This document shows, piece after piece, positions 45,301 to 55,689 of a stretch of 64,000 nt of DNA. Positions within the stretch are counted from its first letter, which is position 1. Each line of letters begins with the position of its first letter. Source of the stretch: Closterium sp. NIES-65 (lineage: Eukaryota; Streptophyta; Zygnematophyceae; Desmidiales; Closteriaceae); contig CANXME010002275.1 in assembly GCA_948144175.1 (NCBI GenBank), forward strand, positions 5,333,001 through 5,397,000, given 5' to 3'. Made by a program: the position numbers and the translations under genes. Below the pieces are notes generated by a model, which ran no database searches, was not told the origin of the DNA, and saw nothing but the letters and a program-made list of their open reading frames with translations.

Positions 45301-48287
45301 CCCCTCAGGGTCCTGCCCCTTCAGGTGTGTCCCAGGTAGACGCAGTCGAGCCGGTCGAGGTTGCTGCTGACTCTGGGGGTGCTGCGCGCGGGGGTGCTGA
45401 GCCTGGGGGTGCTGAGTCTGGGGGTGCTGCGACTAGGGGTGCTGAGCCTGGGGGTGCTACGACTGGGGGTGCTGAGCCTGGGGGTACTGCGACTGGGGGT
45501 GCTGAGCCTGGGGGTGCTACGACTGGGGGTGCTGAGCCTGGGGGTGCTACGTCAGGAGGTGCTGAGCCTGGGGGTGCTGCGTCTGGACCTACTGAGCCTG
45601 GTGGTGCGGAGCAAGCGGCCGCTGAACCTACTCGTGTGGCGTCTGGCAGTGCTGGGCCTGGAGGTTCTCCGGGTGCTTCGTCTCGGCGGGAGCCCCTTAC
45701 TCCACAGGAGCTGCGCGAGTGGTTTGCCCGGCGCTGGAGGCGTACTGCTGGAGCTGGAGCTTCTTCGGCCGCTGAGGGTGCTAGTGCCGCTGGTCCCGGA
45801 GGTGCTCGTCCTGGGAGTGCTGGAGCTGCTGGGCCTACGGGTATGACTGGAGCTGGAGCTGCTGAGGGTGCTGGCGCTGAGGCTACTGCTGTCAGTCTTG
45901 GCGGTGGTCCTGCTTCGGGTGCTGCTGGTACTGATGGAGGTCCTGCAGCTGGAGGTGTTGTTGGCGCTGGTGCTGCCGCTGAGGGTGCTGGTGTTGTCCC
46001 TGCTGTGTCTAAAGTCGCCGCGCGGCCTCGGCCGTACTTCGTTCCGCTCCTTCAGCAGGTTCTTGGTCTCCCGCCTTCTACTGGTCCTCCTCCTCCCTTA
46101 GAGTGTCCACAGCCTGTCCAGTCACAGTCACAGTTACCGCCCGCCTCCCCACTGCCTGCTCCCTCTCCTTACACTGGTCCTACTGGAGGTCTTGCTGAGC
46201 GTCGTGAGCCTGCGTCTCGTCCCGCGTCGCCTGTTCGTGCTGCTCGCGCTAGTGGTCGCGGTTCGCGTCAGCGTCCTCCTCCTGTCCCTGGCACGCACCG
46301 GATGTCTCTGCGTCCGTCCACAGCTCCTCTGCGTGTCCCTTTGCCTTCTCCTCCTGGGTCCTCTCTTCCTGCGCTTGCCGACCCGCAGTCGGACTCTCTT
46401 CGTGCTGCCAGTCCTACCGTCACGCGTCTCCTTGCTACTGTCGTCACTGACCCCTCTTTTTAGTCCACTGCTGCGTCTGCTCTTGTTGCTGAGCTCGTCG
46501 ACTTTGCTGCTCGCTGTCGTCTAGACTACGCTGCTAGTCTTGTTGCTGAGTCTGCGTCTGTCTGTCCTCCGTCCGTCGGGGGTGAGTGTGCTCTTGGCAC
46601 AGACGTCCTTGAGGACAGGCAGGAGGAGTTCTAGTGCCTGGCTGCTGCTTCACCTCATCTCGCGTCCGTACTGCTTACCTCTGAGGGAGACCCGGATGCA
46701 CTAGACATCCCGACTCCGCGCTCTTACGCGGAGGCCGTAGAGGGTCCCTACTCCTCTCAGTGGCCGGCAGCTATGGATGCAGAGATGGCTTCCTGGAAAT
46801 CCACAGGCACCTACATTGAGGCTGTTCCTCCTCCTCTGGCGAACATCGTCAGTGGCATGTGGATCTTCAGGGTGAAGCGGCCGCCGGGCTCTCCACCTGT
46901 CTTCAAGGCGCGGTACGTGGCTTGTGGCTTCAGTCAGCGGCAGGGAGTTGACTACTTTCAGACCTTCTCTCCCACCCCGAAGATGACCACTCTTCGGGTG
47001 CTGCTACACATAGCCGCTCAGCGTGACTACGAGCTTCACTCCCTTGACTTCAGCACTGCTTTCCTGCAGGGTAGCCTGCACGAGGAGGTCTGGCTGCGCC
47101 GTCCACCTGGCTTCACTGGGACTTTCCCTCCTGGCACCCAGTGGAGCCTCCGACGGCCAGTCTATGGTCTCCGCCAGGCACCGCGCGAGTGGCACGACAC
47201 ACTGAGGACTACGCTTGCGGCTCTTGGGTTTGCTCCCTCTACTGCTGACCCGTCGTTGTTTCTGCGCACCGACACCTCTCTGCCGCCGTTCTACATCCTT
47301 GTGTACGTCGACGACTTGGTCTTTGCCACAGCTGACACTGCTGGACTCGCCCACGTGAAGTCCGAGCTGCTGAAGAGACACACGTGGACAGACCTGGGTG
47401 AACTGCGCAGCTACCTTGGCTTGCAGATCACCCGGGACAGAGCACGCCGCACCATTACCTTGACTCAGTCACACATGGTGCAGCAGGTCCTTCAGCGCTT
47501 CGGCTTCACGTACTCCTCGCCTCAGGCCACACCTCTGTCTACTCGCCACTCGCTCTCAGCTCTGCCTTCGGATGAGTCCGTAGAGTCGAGTGGCCCGTAC
47601 CCAGAGCTTGTTGGCTGCCTCATGTACCTGATGACCTGCACACGATCTGACCTTGCATACCCTCTTAGCATTCTTGCACGCTATGTTGCTCCTGGGAGAC
47701 ACTGACCAGAGCACATGGCTGCAGCGAAGAGGGTGTTGCGCTACTTGTGCAGTACGTCGGGCATGGGGCTAGTGCTTGGAGGGCGGAGTCCAGTGGTCCT
47801 CACTGGGCACGCGGACGCTTCTTGGGCTGACGACCAGGCTACGCAGCGGTCGTCACAGGGTTACACCTTCAGTCTTGGTTCCGGCTCTGTTTCGTGGCGG
47901 GCTACTCGCTCGTCTTCTGTTCTCGGCTCCAATTGTGAGGCTGAGATCTACGCCGGGGCCATGGCTGCACAGGAGCTTCGCTGGCTCACCTACCTGCTGA
48001 CTGACCTAGGAGAGCCGCCTCGTTCTCCTCCAGTGCTGTACGTAGACAACAAGGCCATGCTGGCCTTGTGTCGGGAGCAGCGCTTGGAGCACAGAACGAA
48101 GCACATTGCTCTCCGCTACTTTCTTGCTCGTGATTTGCAGCAGCGTGGTCAGTTGCGACTTGCGTACGTGGCCTCTGAGGCCAACACTGCTGATGTTTTC
48201 ACCAAGGCACTTCCGCCTTGTGATCATCAGCGCTTCTGCACTCAGCTGGGTCTTGTGCCTGTCTTGCCTCACTTGCTCACCCCTTGA
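42339..48287 (+). pseudogene. Copia-I gag-pol polyprotein with four in-frame stops
   Basis: ATG 42339 gives MATPSVLAFDAEG and one frame can be followed to the normal end at 48287. It is broken only by stops at 42642-42644 (TAG for TAC), about 46461-46463 (TAG for GAG), 46631-46633 (TAG for CAG) and 47703-47705 (TGA for AGA). There are no frameshifts. All family domains are present, including poly-Gly tract, C-x13-C-x3-H-x4-C motif, protease, integrase, repeat linker, RT with YVDD and RNase H. Confidence 0.95.
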
Positions 48288-48494
48288 CCTTGCTTGTACT
48301 CTTACATATATATATACTTGCTCTTGCTTGATTAGCCTTATATATATATGTGTACTCCTGCATGTGAACTGGCCTTGTTGCCTTGACCTTGTGCTCGGAC
48401 TGTGTGGTGACGTTGTGATCCATCCTGAGCTTTGTCTGCTTTGCTTGACTGGTCTTGTGACTCCTTGTTCTCCCCCACTTTGCCTATGGGGGTG

Positions 48495-48616
48495 TGTCAA
48501 ATTATAATATTGTGTAGGCTATAGTGGGGTAGCCTATATGGGGTACACATTTCTAGGGTTGCATATTTGTATCACTTCCATTCCTTAGTCATTCCATTCT
48601 CGTTCTACTTTCCTCA
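48495..48616 (+). repeat. 3' LTR of Copia-I
   Basis: Follows TATGGGGGTG and matches 41116-41237; then TSD catgc. Confidence 0.95.
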
Positions 48617-48621
48617 CATGC

Positions 48622-49047
48622 AATCGATCGCACTCGGCCGAATAACGGGGATAACCATGTGGATCACCCTGTGCTGGTCGTTGGCGAAGTGTTAAAAAAT
48701 TACTTGAAAATGTTCGTCGACGGAGGGGCCAGCCATAGCCTCTTCAACTTGGCGACAGCAAAAAAATGCAAGCTGCAACTTGACAGGTGTCTGCCCGAAA
48801 TCGACGCTCGCCTCGTGGATGGGACGCCTCTGGCGATTTTGGAAGAAACACGGACGGTGCGGATCGAATGCGGCGACGATTTCGGCTTCATCATAAATTT
48901 TCTCGCGACAAAGTTGGACGGCTGCGACGTGCTGCTGGGACGTGATTGGCTGCGACGGCACAAACCCGTCATCGACTGGACAACGGGATCCTGCAGCATC
49001 AGCAAGCACGAGGGCCTCATTAAATTGCCTGCATGGACACCTGACTA
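48622..49047 (+). pseudogene. Gypsy protease segment
   Basis: Contains MFVDGGASHSLF, a retropepsin active-site-like motif in which the usual D-S/T-G is D-G-G, and LLGRDWLRRHKPVIDW. It is cut at both ends, by Copia-I upstream and TRIM-2 downstream. Confidence 0.82.
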
Positions 49048-49052
49048 CATCC

Positions 49053-49400
49053 TCTCAGAATCCCAACCACTAGACCATTGGGATAAAAGGGCTTTTTTAA
49101 GTAGTGGGTCAGTGCGCCCATAACCCCCCAGGCAACCGTGCCTGTAACCCTTCCCTAGGATCAATCGGGGATCACAAGTGGACCTCTGACACCCCCCCTC
49201 ACTGGGATGCACGAAGTGCACACACTGGGATTCGAACCCGAGACCTTCGCTCTGGAGACCATCTCAGAATCCCAACCACTAGACCATTGGGATAAAAGGG
49301 CTTTTTTAAGTAGCGGGTCAGTGCGCCCATAACCCCCCAGGCAACCGTGCCTGTAACCCTTCCCTAGGATCAATCGGGGATCACAAGTGGACCTCTGACA
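49053..49400 (-). mobile_element. TRIM-2: second copy of the tRNA-like TRIM
   Basis: 139-bp direct repeats (49053-49191 and 49262-49400) flank only 70 bp, and catcc is duplicated (49048-49052 and 49401-49405). On the minus strand the LTR contains A-box-like TGGTCTAGTGG (49276-49286). The interior begins with primer-site-like TGGTCTCCAGAGC and has B-box GGTTCGAATCC (49228-49238). The LTR end reads TCTGAGA where TRIM-1 has TCTGACA. Confidence 0.9.
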
Positions 49401-49405
49401 CATCC

Positions 49406-52388
49406 AAGCCCCGTGCGTCAAAGCTATCACTATTGCTCGCCAATTCAACCGAGGCGCGCAGCTGTTCGCCGTATGTTAGCGCGAGTTGGCAACCGACACC
49501 GACGGAAAGAACATCGAGAAGCTGTGCGCAGCTGTACAACCTGATTTAGCGGAGCTGATTCGACAGTACCCGGACATCATCCCCGACGATCTGCCACCTG
49601 GACTGCCACCCGAACGCCCCGAGGACCACAAAATCTAGCTAGAGCCTGGCGCGCAGCTGACTGTTCGTACACAGTGGCGGTTGACCCAACCAGAACTCGA
49701 GGAGCTGCGACGACAAATTGAGGGACTGTTGGAGAAAGGGGTTTATTCAACCCAGTACATCCCCCTTCGCAGCCCCGATCCTGTTCACACCGAAAAAGGA
49801 TGGCGGGCTTCGCATGTGTATCGACTATCGCGCGCTCAACCGGGTGACCATCAAATCTCGCTACCCAATCCCACGCACCGACGACCTCCTCGATCAACTT
49901 CGCGGCGCTCGCTACTTTTCGAAAATCGGCTTGCGTGGCGGTTACCACCAGATTCGGGTCTTCGCCGACGACTGTCACAAGACCGCGTTCCGCACCCGCT
50001 ACGGAAGCTACGAATTCACGGTGATGCCGTTTGGCCTCACAAACGCGCCTTCAACATTTCAACTGACCATGAATAGGATTTTCCGGGAATTTCTCGACAA
50101 GTGTGTGATCGTCTATTTGGACGACATTCTGATTTTTAGCAGGACAAGAGAACAACACCTCCACGACCTCGACGCAGTGTTTAAGCGGTTGCAGGAGAAC
50201 CGCCTCATCACCAAGGGCTCTAAGTGCGAGTTCTTTAAGCAGGAGTTGGAGTTTTTGGGGCACATCATCTCACGCGACGGCATCAAAATCGACCTGGCTA
50301 AAATCAAGACTATTCAGGAGTGGAAGTCCCCGACTAACATCACGGAACTTCAGAGTTTTTTAGGCTTCGTGAATTACGGCAGGCGGTTTATCCCGAATAT
50401 GGCGGGGATAACCGGCCCGCTGACCGACCTGCTGCACAAGGACGAGAATTTCGTGTGGGGGGAGGAAGCTGAGGCGGCTTTTAAGGAGTTGAAGAATTTT
50501 CTCGTTTCCCCTCCGGTTTTGCGCATCGCTGACCCATCGAAGCCGTTCGAAGTCGTCACCGATGCCTCAGATTTCGCCATCGGAGCTGTACTCCTCCAGG
50601 ATTTCGGGAACGGGTTGCAGCCGATCGCCTACGAGTCACGCAAACTGCAGGCAGCTGAGCGCAACCACCCGATTCACGACAAGGAGATGCTCGCCATAAT
50701 ACACGCGTTCAAACTGGCTACTTGGCAGGCGCCGACGTCACTGTTCGCACGGACCACAAGTCCCTACAGTACCTGCGAGCTCAGCCCAACCTCAACCCGT
50801 GACAAATTCGGTGGCTGGACTACATGGAGAGTCATTTCACCTACCGCATCACGTACAAGAAAGGGGCGAATAACATCGCCGATGCCCTTACTCGACCGAC
50901 AGTTCAATCCGCTGCAGTGCTCATCACCCATTCGAACCCGCTACTTACGGGACTATTCACCCACGGCTACACTACGGACCCGTTCTTCACGACTGGGAAT
51001 CACCGACAGGCGACGACGCAGAAGGGGAACTATTACCTAAAGGCCGGAACTGACCGGATTTGGGTTCCCGCCTACCGACTACTGCGTGAACTCCTCATTC
51101 AGGAGGTCCATGATTCTAACATTTCCGGACATTTCAAGGTTGATAAAGCCCAGAAGCTGTTGCACCGTCAATATTATTGGCCTGATTATGCTATCGATGT
51201 GCAGCGATATGTGTCCTCATGCAGGGTGTGCCAAGCCATGAAATCGACACGTCAGCGGCGAGCTGGACTGCTGCGACCCCTCGAGCCACCCGAACGACCG
51301 TGGCAACAGGTGACGATGGACTTCGTCACGGGGCTGCCAGCTGGGCCGTCCGGCAACGACACGGTTCTCGTCGTCGTCGATCGCCTCACGAAGATGGCGC
51401 ACTTCGCAGCGTGCCGTACGACAATCACAGCCGAAGAAACTACGCGCCTCTTCATCTCAACAGTCGTGCGACTGCACGGAATCCCCGCGACGATCATCAG
51501 CGACAGGGACCCGAAGTTCACATCGAAATTCTGGAAGGAGACGTGGGCGCAGTACGGCACGAAGCTACAGTTCTCATCGGCATACCACCCGCAAACGGAC
51601 GGCCAGACCGAGCGCACCAATAAGACTATGGAGCAGCTGATCAGGACAAACTGGTCGGACCCCACTCGCTCGGAAAACTCGCTCGCCATGCTGGAGTTTG
51701 CATTCAACAACGCCCCGTCCAGCACAACTAATCACTCCCCGTTCTTCTTAAATTACGGGATGGACACGACGGTGCCTACAACGACTATACTCGACAACTC
51801 GGTCCCGAGGTCACAAACATTTGTGACGGAACTTCAGGAAGTTCGCGAAAAGGCTGCGGACGCAATTCGCAAGGCCAATACCACTTCCCGTAAATACACC
51901 GACCTTCTACGACGGGAACTCGTCTTGGCAGCTGGGCAACTAGTGCTACTTGACACAAAGAACCTGCACTTGCACGGCCCATCGAAACTACGGCCACGAT
52001 TTTGTGGGCCTTTCAAGATCATCAAGATGGTGACACCTGTCATCGCGAAGCTGCTGCTACCCGACGATTGGCGTATACATGATGCCTTCCATGTCAGCCT
52101 CCTTCGCAAGTTCGTGCCTGCCACGACAGACATCGCGGGCCAGAACGCCGCCCCGACAGCCCGACTTATCCCAGAACCGACGCTTGACCCGTCCAAGATG
52201 TTGGCGCATCGTGTTCGGCTCGACGCTTCTGGACGCCACGTGGTTTTTTTATTCGTTGGACTGACCGCACCAATGAGGACGACACTTGGGTGCCATCCGC
52301 CTCGCTTGAAGCTTCTCCGCTTCTTGGTGATTACCTCGCCCGTAGGCGAGCTGCGGATATTTACCACCTTTCTTAAAGGGGGGGGTAG
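49406..52388 (+). pseudogene. Gypsy RT, RNase H, integrase and chromodomain, broken
   Basis: RT is readable from about 49718 (CIDYRALNRV, MPFGLTNAPSTFQ, VYLDDILIFS, FLGHIISRDGI). The first catalytic Asp is lost: FSKIGLRGGYHQI where KIDL is usual. RNase H (VVTDASDFAIGAVL) is followed by a frame break near 50735 and a TGA. Integrase follows with an H-H-C-C end (CRVCQAMKS), DDE residues in MDFVTG, SDRDPKFTS and QTERTNK, then a frame change near 52240. In the shifted frame, FIRWTDRTNEDDTWVPSASL resembles a chromodomain, which places it among chromoviruses. A purine tract (AAAGGGGGGGG) precedes the LTR. Confidence 0.92.
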
Positions 52389-52666
52389 TGTAAGGAAGAA
52401 CCCTTTTCCTTACATGGGTTTACTCAACCGCGTACAACCCCAACTTTCGGAAGTGCACGTTCGGCCACTTCGCTTGCTGCCGAAGCAACCTCGCGTCGCC
52501 TTCGGCCTTTCCTTTGCCCAACCTGCACCCAACCTTGTGTTCCCGAGGTTCCCGCCTAGCTATGTTGGTCCACTATATTAGCACGTGCCTTCATTGTATT
52601 GTCAGTTCATTGAGTCACATCTTCGTTATTCGTTATTCCGCGCACTCTCTTTTACAACTCATAACA
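52389..52666 (+). repeat. 3' LTR of the gypsy element
   Basis: Matches 32109-32392 apart from small gaps and a few changes, including one that weakens the terminal hairpin; followed by TSD tgtgg. Confidence 0.94.
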
Positions 52667-52671
52667 TGTGG

Positions 52672-52757
52672 GTACAAGTAGTAACCCTAACTTCGGGTTG
52701 TACCCCATACGGGCTACCCCACTACAGCCTACACAGAACTAACACATATATAGTTTG
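52672..52757 (-). repeat. Copia-family LTR remnant split by the gypsy insertion
   Basis: The minus strand reads TGTCAAACTATATATGTG, GTAGGCTGTAGTGGGGTAGCC and GGGGTACAACCC, all family LTR features. The other end of this LTR is probably about 32071-32108. No linked interior was found, so it may be a solo LTR. Confidence 0.72.
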
Positions 52758-53454
52758 ACAGAACATTGCTCGTGCATTTCACTTTTGGAGGGAGATCCGT
52801 GGTGGGGAGGTTGTAGTATGCTTTATGGCAATGTGCATGTGCTGGTCAATTGTCTTCTCCCGAGAGTGTTATATTAGTTGCTAAGAGCATAAAAGGGCCT
52901 GGGAGAATGATGTACTAAATAACCCACCCAGAGAAAGCATTGAGATGCATAGTGAGCAGATCATGCACAAGTAACTACAGCAATCAATCACAACTTCAAC
53001 CCAGAGTCTGTAAAATCGCTGTGCGCGGTGTTCCTCGCTGGCATAATGTCTTCCAAAGACTCTGTTATTTGTTGATATGTGTTTTTTGCATTCTGTATTT
53101 CTTAGTCACTGCTGTAGTTGATAATGTTTTGAATAAATCGCTATTGGTTAGAATTCTCTCGTGGTAGCGGCGTCAGCAATGTGTCCCGTGCAGTGCCAGG
53201 AAATTTCGTATGCGGTAAACAATTGCAATTGCGCTGCGCAACACGCACGCGCACAAGGCGCATCCTGTTCCGCTGCGTTGCCCCGCATGGAATCTCGACG
53301 AGGCGAGAGCCAATGAAGACTGCCACGTCATTCCCTGTGGGAAGCCCGCAACCATTGACATTAGGAACAGTGTCCCGATTTCTTGGGGCCTCGACCTCGA
53401 GCTGTACCCCCTGACTCCTTGAATTCGTGGGCCCCCCAGTTGCCTGATTTTCCC
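52758..53454. other. No gene recognised
   Basis: AT-richer to about 53160 with an AATAAA at about 53133, then mixed composition. Open frames are short and unsupported. Confidence 0.35.
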
Positions 53455-53761
53455 TCGAGAGAATTTCTCCAGTGGCCAATCGGGTGATTCATTCTCTCTC
53501 GGGGGGCCTCGATTTACTCGAGTGGCCACGAAATTGGGTGATAATTACTCGAGTGGCCACGCCAGGGGATTCCTGCTCGCTTTTTTTTCACCGGCAAATT
53601 ACCCGATGGGGATTTGTAGCCCCGAAATTCCTTATTCGTGCGAGTGGTATTCCTAGGTAGTGTTCCGTTCTGTTCCGCAACTAAAAATTTCGCCAGGCTC
53701 ACGGACGCGAAAGTGGCCCGCCCACTGTACAAGAAACTGACCAACAGTACATTGACCGGTA

Positions 53762-55310
53762 ACTTCACATGAGTGAACCTGAAAACAGATCTTGAAGCTG
53801 TGTGTTTGTTTTTACTGCACTTCTGTGATGCCTGATCAGCTCAGACAAGCTCTCCGCCATGGTTCCTACGAAAACTTCAACTCGTGCAATGTCAAGCTAA
53901 CCTTTATCAGCTTCAATATCTGAATACATATTTTGGGTCTGCTCATCAAGGGCTTGATTTCGACACCACTTTATGTTCAAACAGAGAACATTGGTTCGTC
54001 GGGACTTCCTCTTGTGAAGATCTGTTTCCGGGTTCTTAAACTGGTTTTAAGCTCAAGACATTAAGTTGCTCTAAGGAAGCTATAATGCCCAGGCTTAGCA
54101 CAAGTCATCATCGAAGCTGGAACCTGGAAAGCAACACAGACACAAGACATGAGACGAGAAAGTACAAGGCAGCTGGACCGCCAAATATTTTTCGCCTATC
54201 AATCTTCTCTGCCATTCTTCGACAAGAGACAAGAAATGAAACGTCTCGTTACCCGCGGACATGTTTATTACCACCGTCAAGAGCGACTAAATCCGGATCA
54301 GCGATGGTTTCTGACAAGACAGGGTATACATCCTGTTTGCAGCAAACGCAAAGTGAAGGACATTTAAAATGGCTCCCGCGAAGAACTACAAGTGCAACAC
54401 TTTCTGCCTTCCTACATCGTTCACGATTCACAGGAGCTTCACGCTCGTCACAGCAACGCACGACAAGGAATAACTACGAATCTGAACCAAGATCATGTTC
54501 CAAACGATCGACTCTGACCATATCAGTTCAAGAACTACCAATATTCCGAATGGCTTCACTATCAACTCAAGAAGAAAGTTTCTCTATATTTCTTGGCGAC
54601 GAGTTATGGCAACATGATGTTGACATGAAGAAGCATATCATGGTGGATTCTACGGAAGAACATTTTCAGGATAAGCCTATGTCGCTGGAGGAAACAGGGC
54701 TATGGCGCCATGTTACGACTGCGGTGTGTGAAGCTACTCAAAATTCTGTCGCGGATGCAGCTGCTCCTATCTTCCCTCAGAAAGTGGGGGTTGCCCCCAG
54801 CATTCAGCTCACGCAACTGCCTGCCATAGGAGGCTTTGGTGTACGGGGCACAGCTGCTAGGCAGCAACTTCGAACCAGGGCAATTTCTGCTCTCCCAAGC
54901 CAACCCCACCACTCTCGGCAAATCAGATTTGGAGCCAAAGGACCAAGACTGAACATCCGTCACCAAAGTCCTGCACGGCAGCAATTTCGAACCAGGGTTT
55001 TCTCTGTTGGAACCCAACCTTTTTACAAGGCACGGCAGGGCAGGCTCGGAGCCAATTCTTCCAAGCTGAAGCAACAGATACAGAACCTGGAACCTACCGA
55101 GGCGTTTCTGCTAGAGTTGAAGTGTGGCAACGGCATAGTTAGATTTTGTGGCGGGCAAGTTGAAGTTTTTAGGCGTTTGGTCTATAAGCCTCCGTAGATT
55201 TCTGCGAGGGTACGGTATACACTACCTATGCCCTCTAGCTCCGGTTACGACCGACGGTGTTTTGCGTTGTACGTTTTATAATGCATTTCCACCTACCAAA
55301 AAAAAAAAAG
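53762..55310 (+). mobile_element. Poly(A)-tailed retroposed sequence with 14-bp target duplication
   Basis: GTACATTGACCGGT occurs directly before the insert and directly after a run of about 12 A. The uninterrupted site exists at about 63461-63475 on the minus strand. A long TSD and terminal poly(A) are marks of LINE-type target-primed retroposition. It has no LTRs and no recognised RT, so it is a processed gene copy or a non-autonomous element. Confidence 0.82.
54085..55197 (+). CDS. Unrecognised 370-residue open frame inside the retroposed insert
   Basis: It runs from ATG 54085 to TAG 55197, ending about 100 bp before the poly(A) run. The product is basic and Ser/Arg/Gln-rich. It contains two similar segments, GTAARQQLRTRAISA and SPARQQFRTRVFSV (about residues 254-310), and a C-terminus LLELKCGNGIVRFCGG. 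No family was recognised. It may be the coding part of a retrogene or a chance frame; codon use is less GC-rich than in the copia genes. Confidence 0.4.
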   Translation: MPRLSTSHHRSWNLESNTDTRHETRKYKAAGPPNIFRLSIFSAILRQETRNETSRYPRTCLLPPSRATKSGSAMVSDKTGYTSCLQQTQSEGHLKWLPRRTTSATLSAFLHRSRFTGASRSSQQRTTRNNYESEPRSCSKRSTLTISVQELPIFRMASLSTQEESFSIFLGDELWQHDVDMKKHIMVDSTEEHFQDKPMSLEETGLWRHVTTAVCEATQNSVADAAAPIFPQKVGVAPSIQLTQLPAIGGFGVRGTAARQQLRTRAISALPSQPHHSRQIRFGAKGPRLNIRHQSPARQQFRTRVFSVGTQPFYKARQGRLGANSSKLKQQIQNLEPTEAFLLELKCGNGIVRFCGGQVEVFRRLVYKPP

Positions 55311-55456
55311 TACATTGACCGGTCAGTTTCAGCCAAATGCGCGACCAATGAGCGCGCGGTCCATAATTCCGAACGAATCAGCGATCGAGCATATAACTTC
55401 TAGATCATATAATCCTATAGACCCGAAGCAAACAGCCACACCCCTAATGCACGCGC

Positions 55457-55587
55457 TGTCAGAGTATTATAGCTGATGCATGTTTGTAGGCTATAGTGGG
55501 GTAGCACATATGGGGTACAGCTTTCTAGGGTTGTATTTGTACCCAACTCTGACTTAGTCATTTCATTCCTATTTTCCTTGCTTCACA
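55457..55587 (+). repeat. 5' LTR of Copia-J
   Basis: TGTCAGAGTATTATAGC...CTTGCTTCACA. The core hairpin partner reads TAGCA here where other copies have TAGCC. Confidence 0.95.
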
Positions 55588-55636
55588 TGGTATAGAGCGG
55601 GTCCTGCCTTAGGACTGTTTTTTTTTAGGGCCCACC
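55588..55636 (+). promoter_or_regulatory. Copia-J primer site, GTCCT/AGGAC hairpin and GGGCCCACC box
   Basis: TGGTATAGAGC directly follows the LTR. GTCCT-GCCTT-AGGAC occupies 55601-55615, a T run follows, and GGGCCCACC is at 55628-55636. Confidence 0.77.
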
Positions 55637-55689
55637 GAAGCGCGCCCCGAGGCGCGCCCTTTTTTTTTAGCGACCCCCTCGGGTCGCCT

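Larger units (their letters stand above)
41116..48616 (+). mobile_element. Copia-I: copia element inserted between gypsy gag and protease
   Basis: 122-bp LTRs (41116-41237 and 48495-48616) differ at three positions and are flanked by catgc (41111-41115 and 48617-48621). Primer site, GTTCCC/GGGAAC hairpin (41251-41266) and GGGCCCACC (41275-41283) are present. Confidence 0.96.
32109..52666 (+). mobile_element. Ty3/gypsy chromovirus, broken and split by three insertions
   Basis: LTRs at 32109-32392 and 52389-52666 are flanked by tgtgg (32104-32108 and 52667-52671). Gag, protease, RT, RNase H, integrase and a chromodomain-like end follow in gypsy order, interrupted by Copia-H, Copia-I and TRIM-2. 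Without these the element is about 5.3 kb. It sits in a minus-strand copia LTR remnant: sequence from about 32071 continues at 52672. Confidence 0.94.
53455..55456 (+). repeat. Left arm of a dispersed inverted repeat, split by a retroposed insert
   Basis: 53455-53761 and 55311-about 55445 together match the reverse complement of about 63340-63760. Shared features are ACTCGAGTGGCCACG units, the tract before CCCACTGTACAAGAAACTG, and GACCAATGAGCGCGCGGTCCA. The interruption falls exactly at GTACATTGACCGGT. Confidence 0.82.

Noticed and set aside
46773-48287. Separate RT and RNase H genes in Copia-I
   Set aside because: They are in the same frame as upstream gag-pol and split only by single stop codons; one broken polyprotein.
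54085-55197. Retroposed frame as a LINE ORF1 or ORF2
   Set aside because: No endonuclease, RT or zinc-knuckle motif was seen; left as unrecognised.
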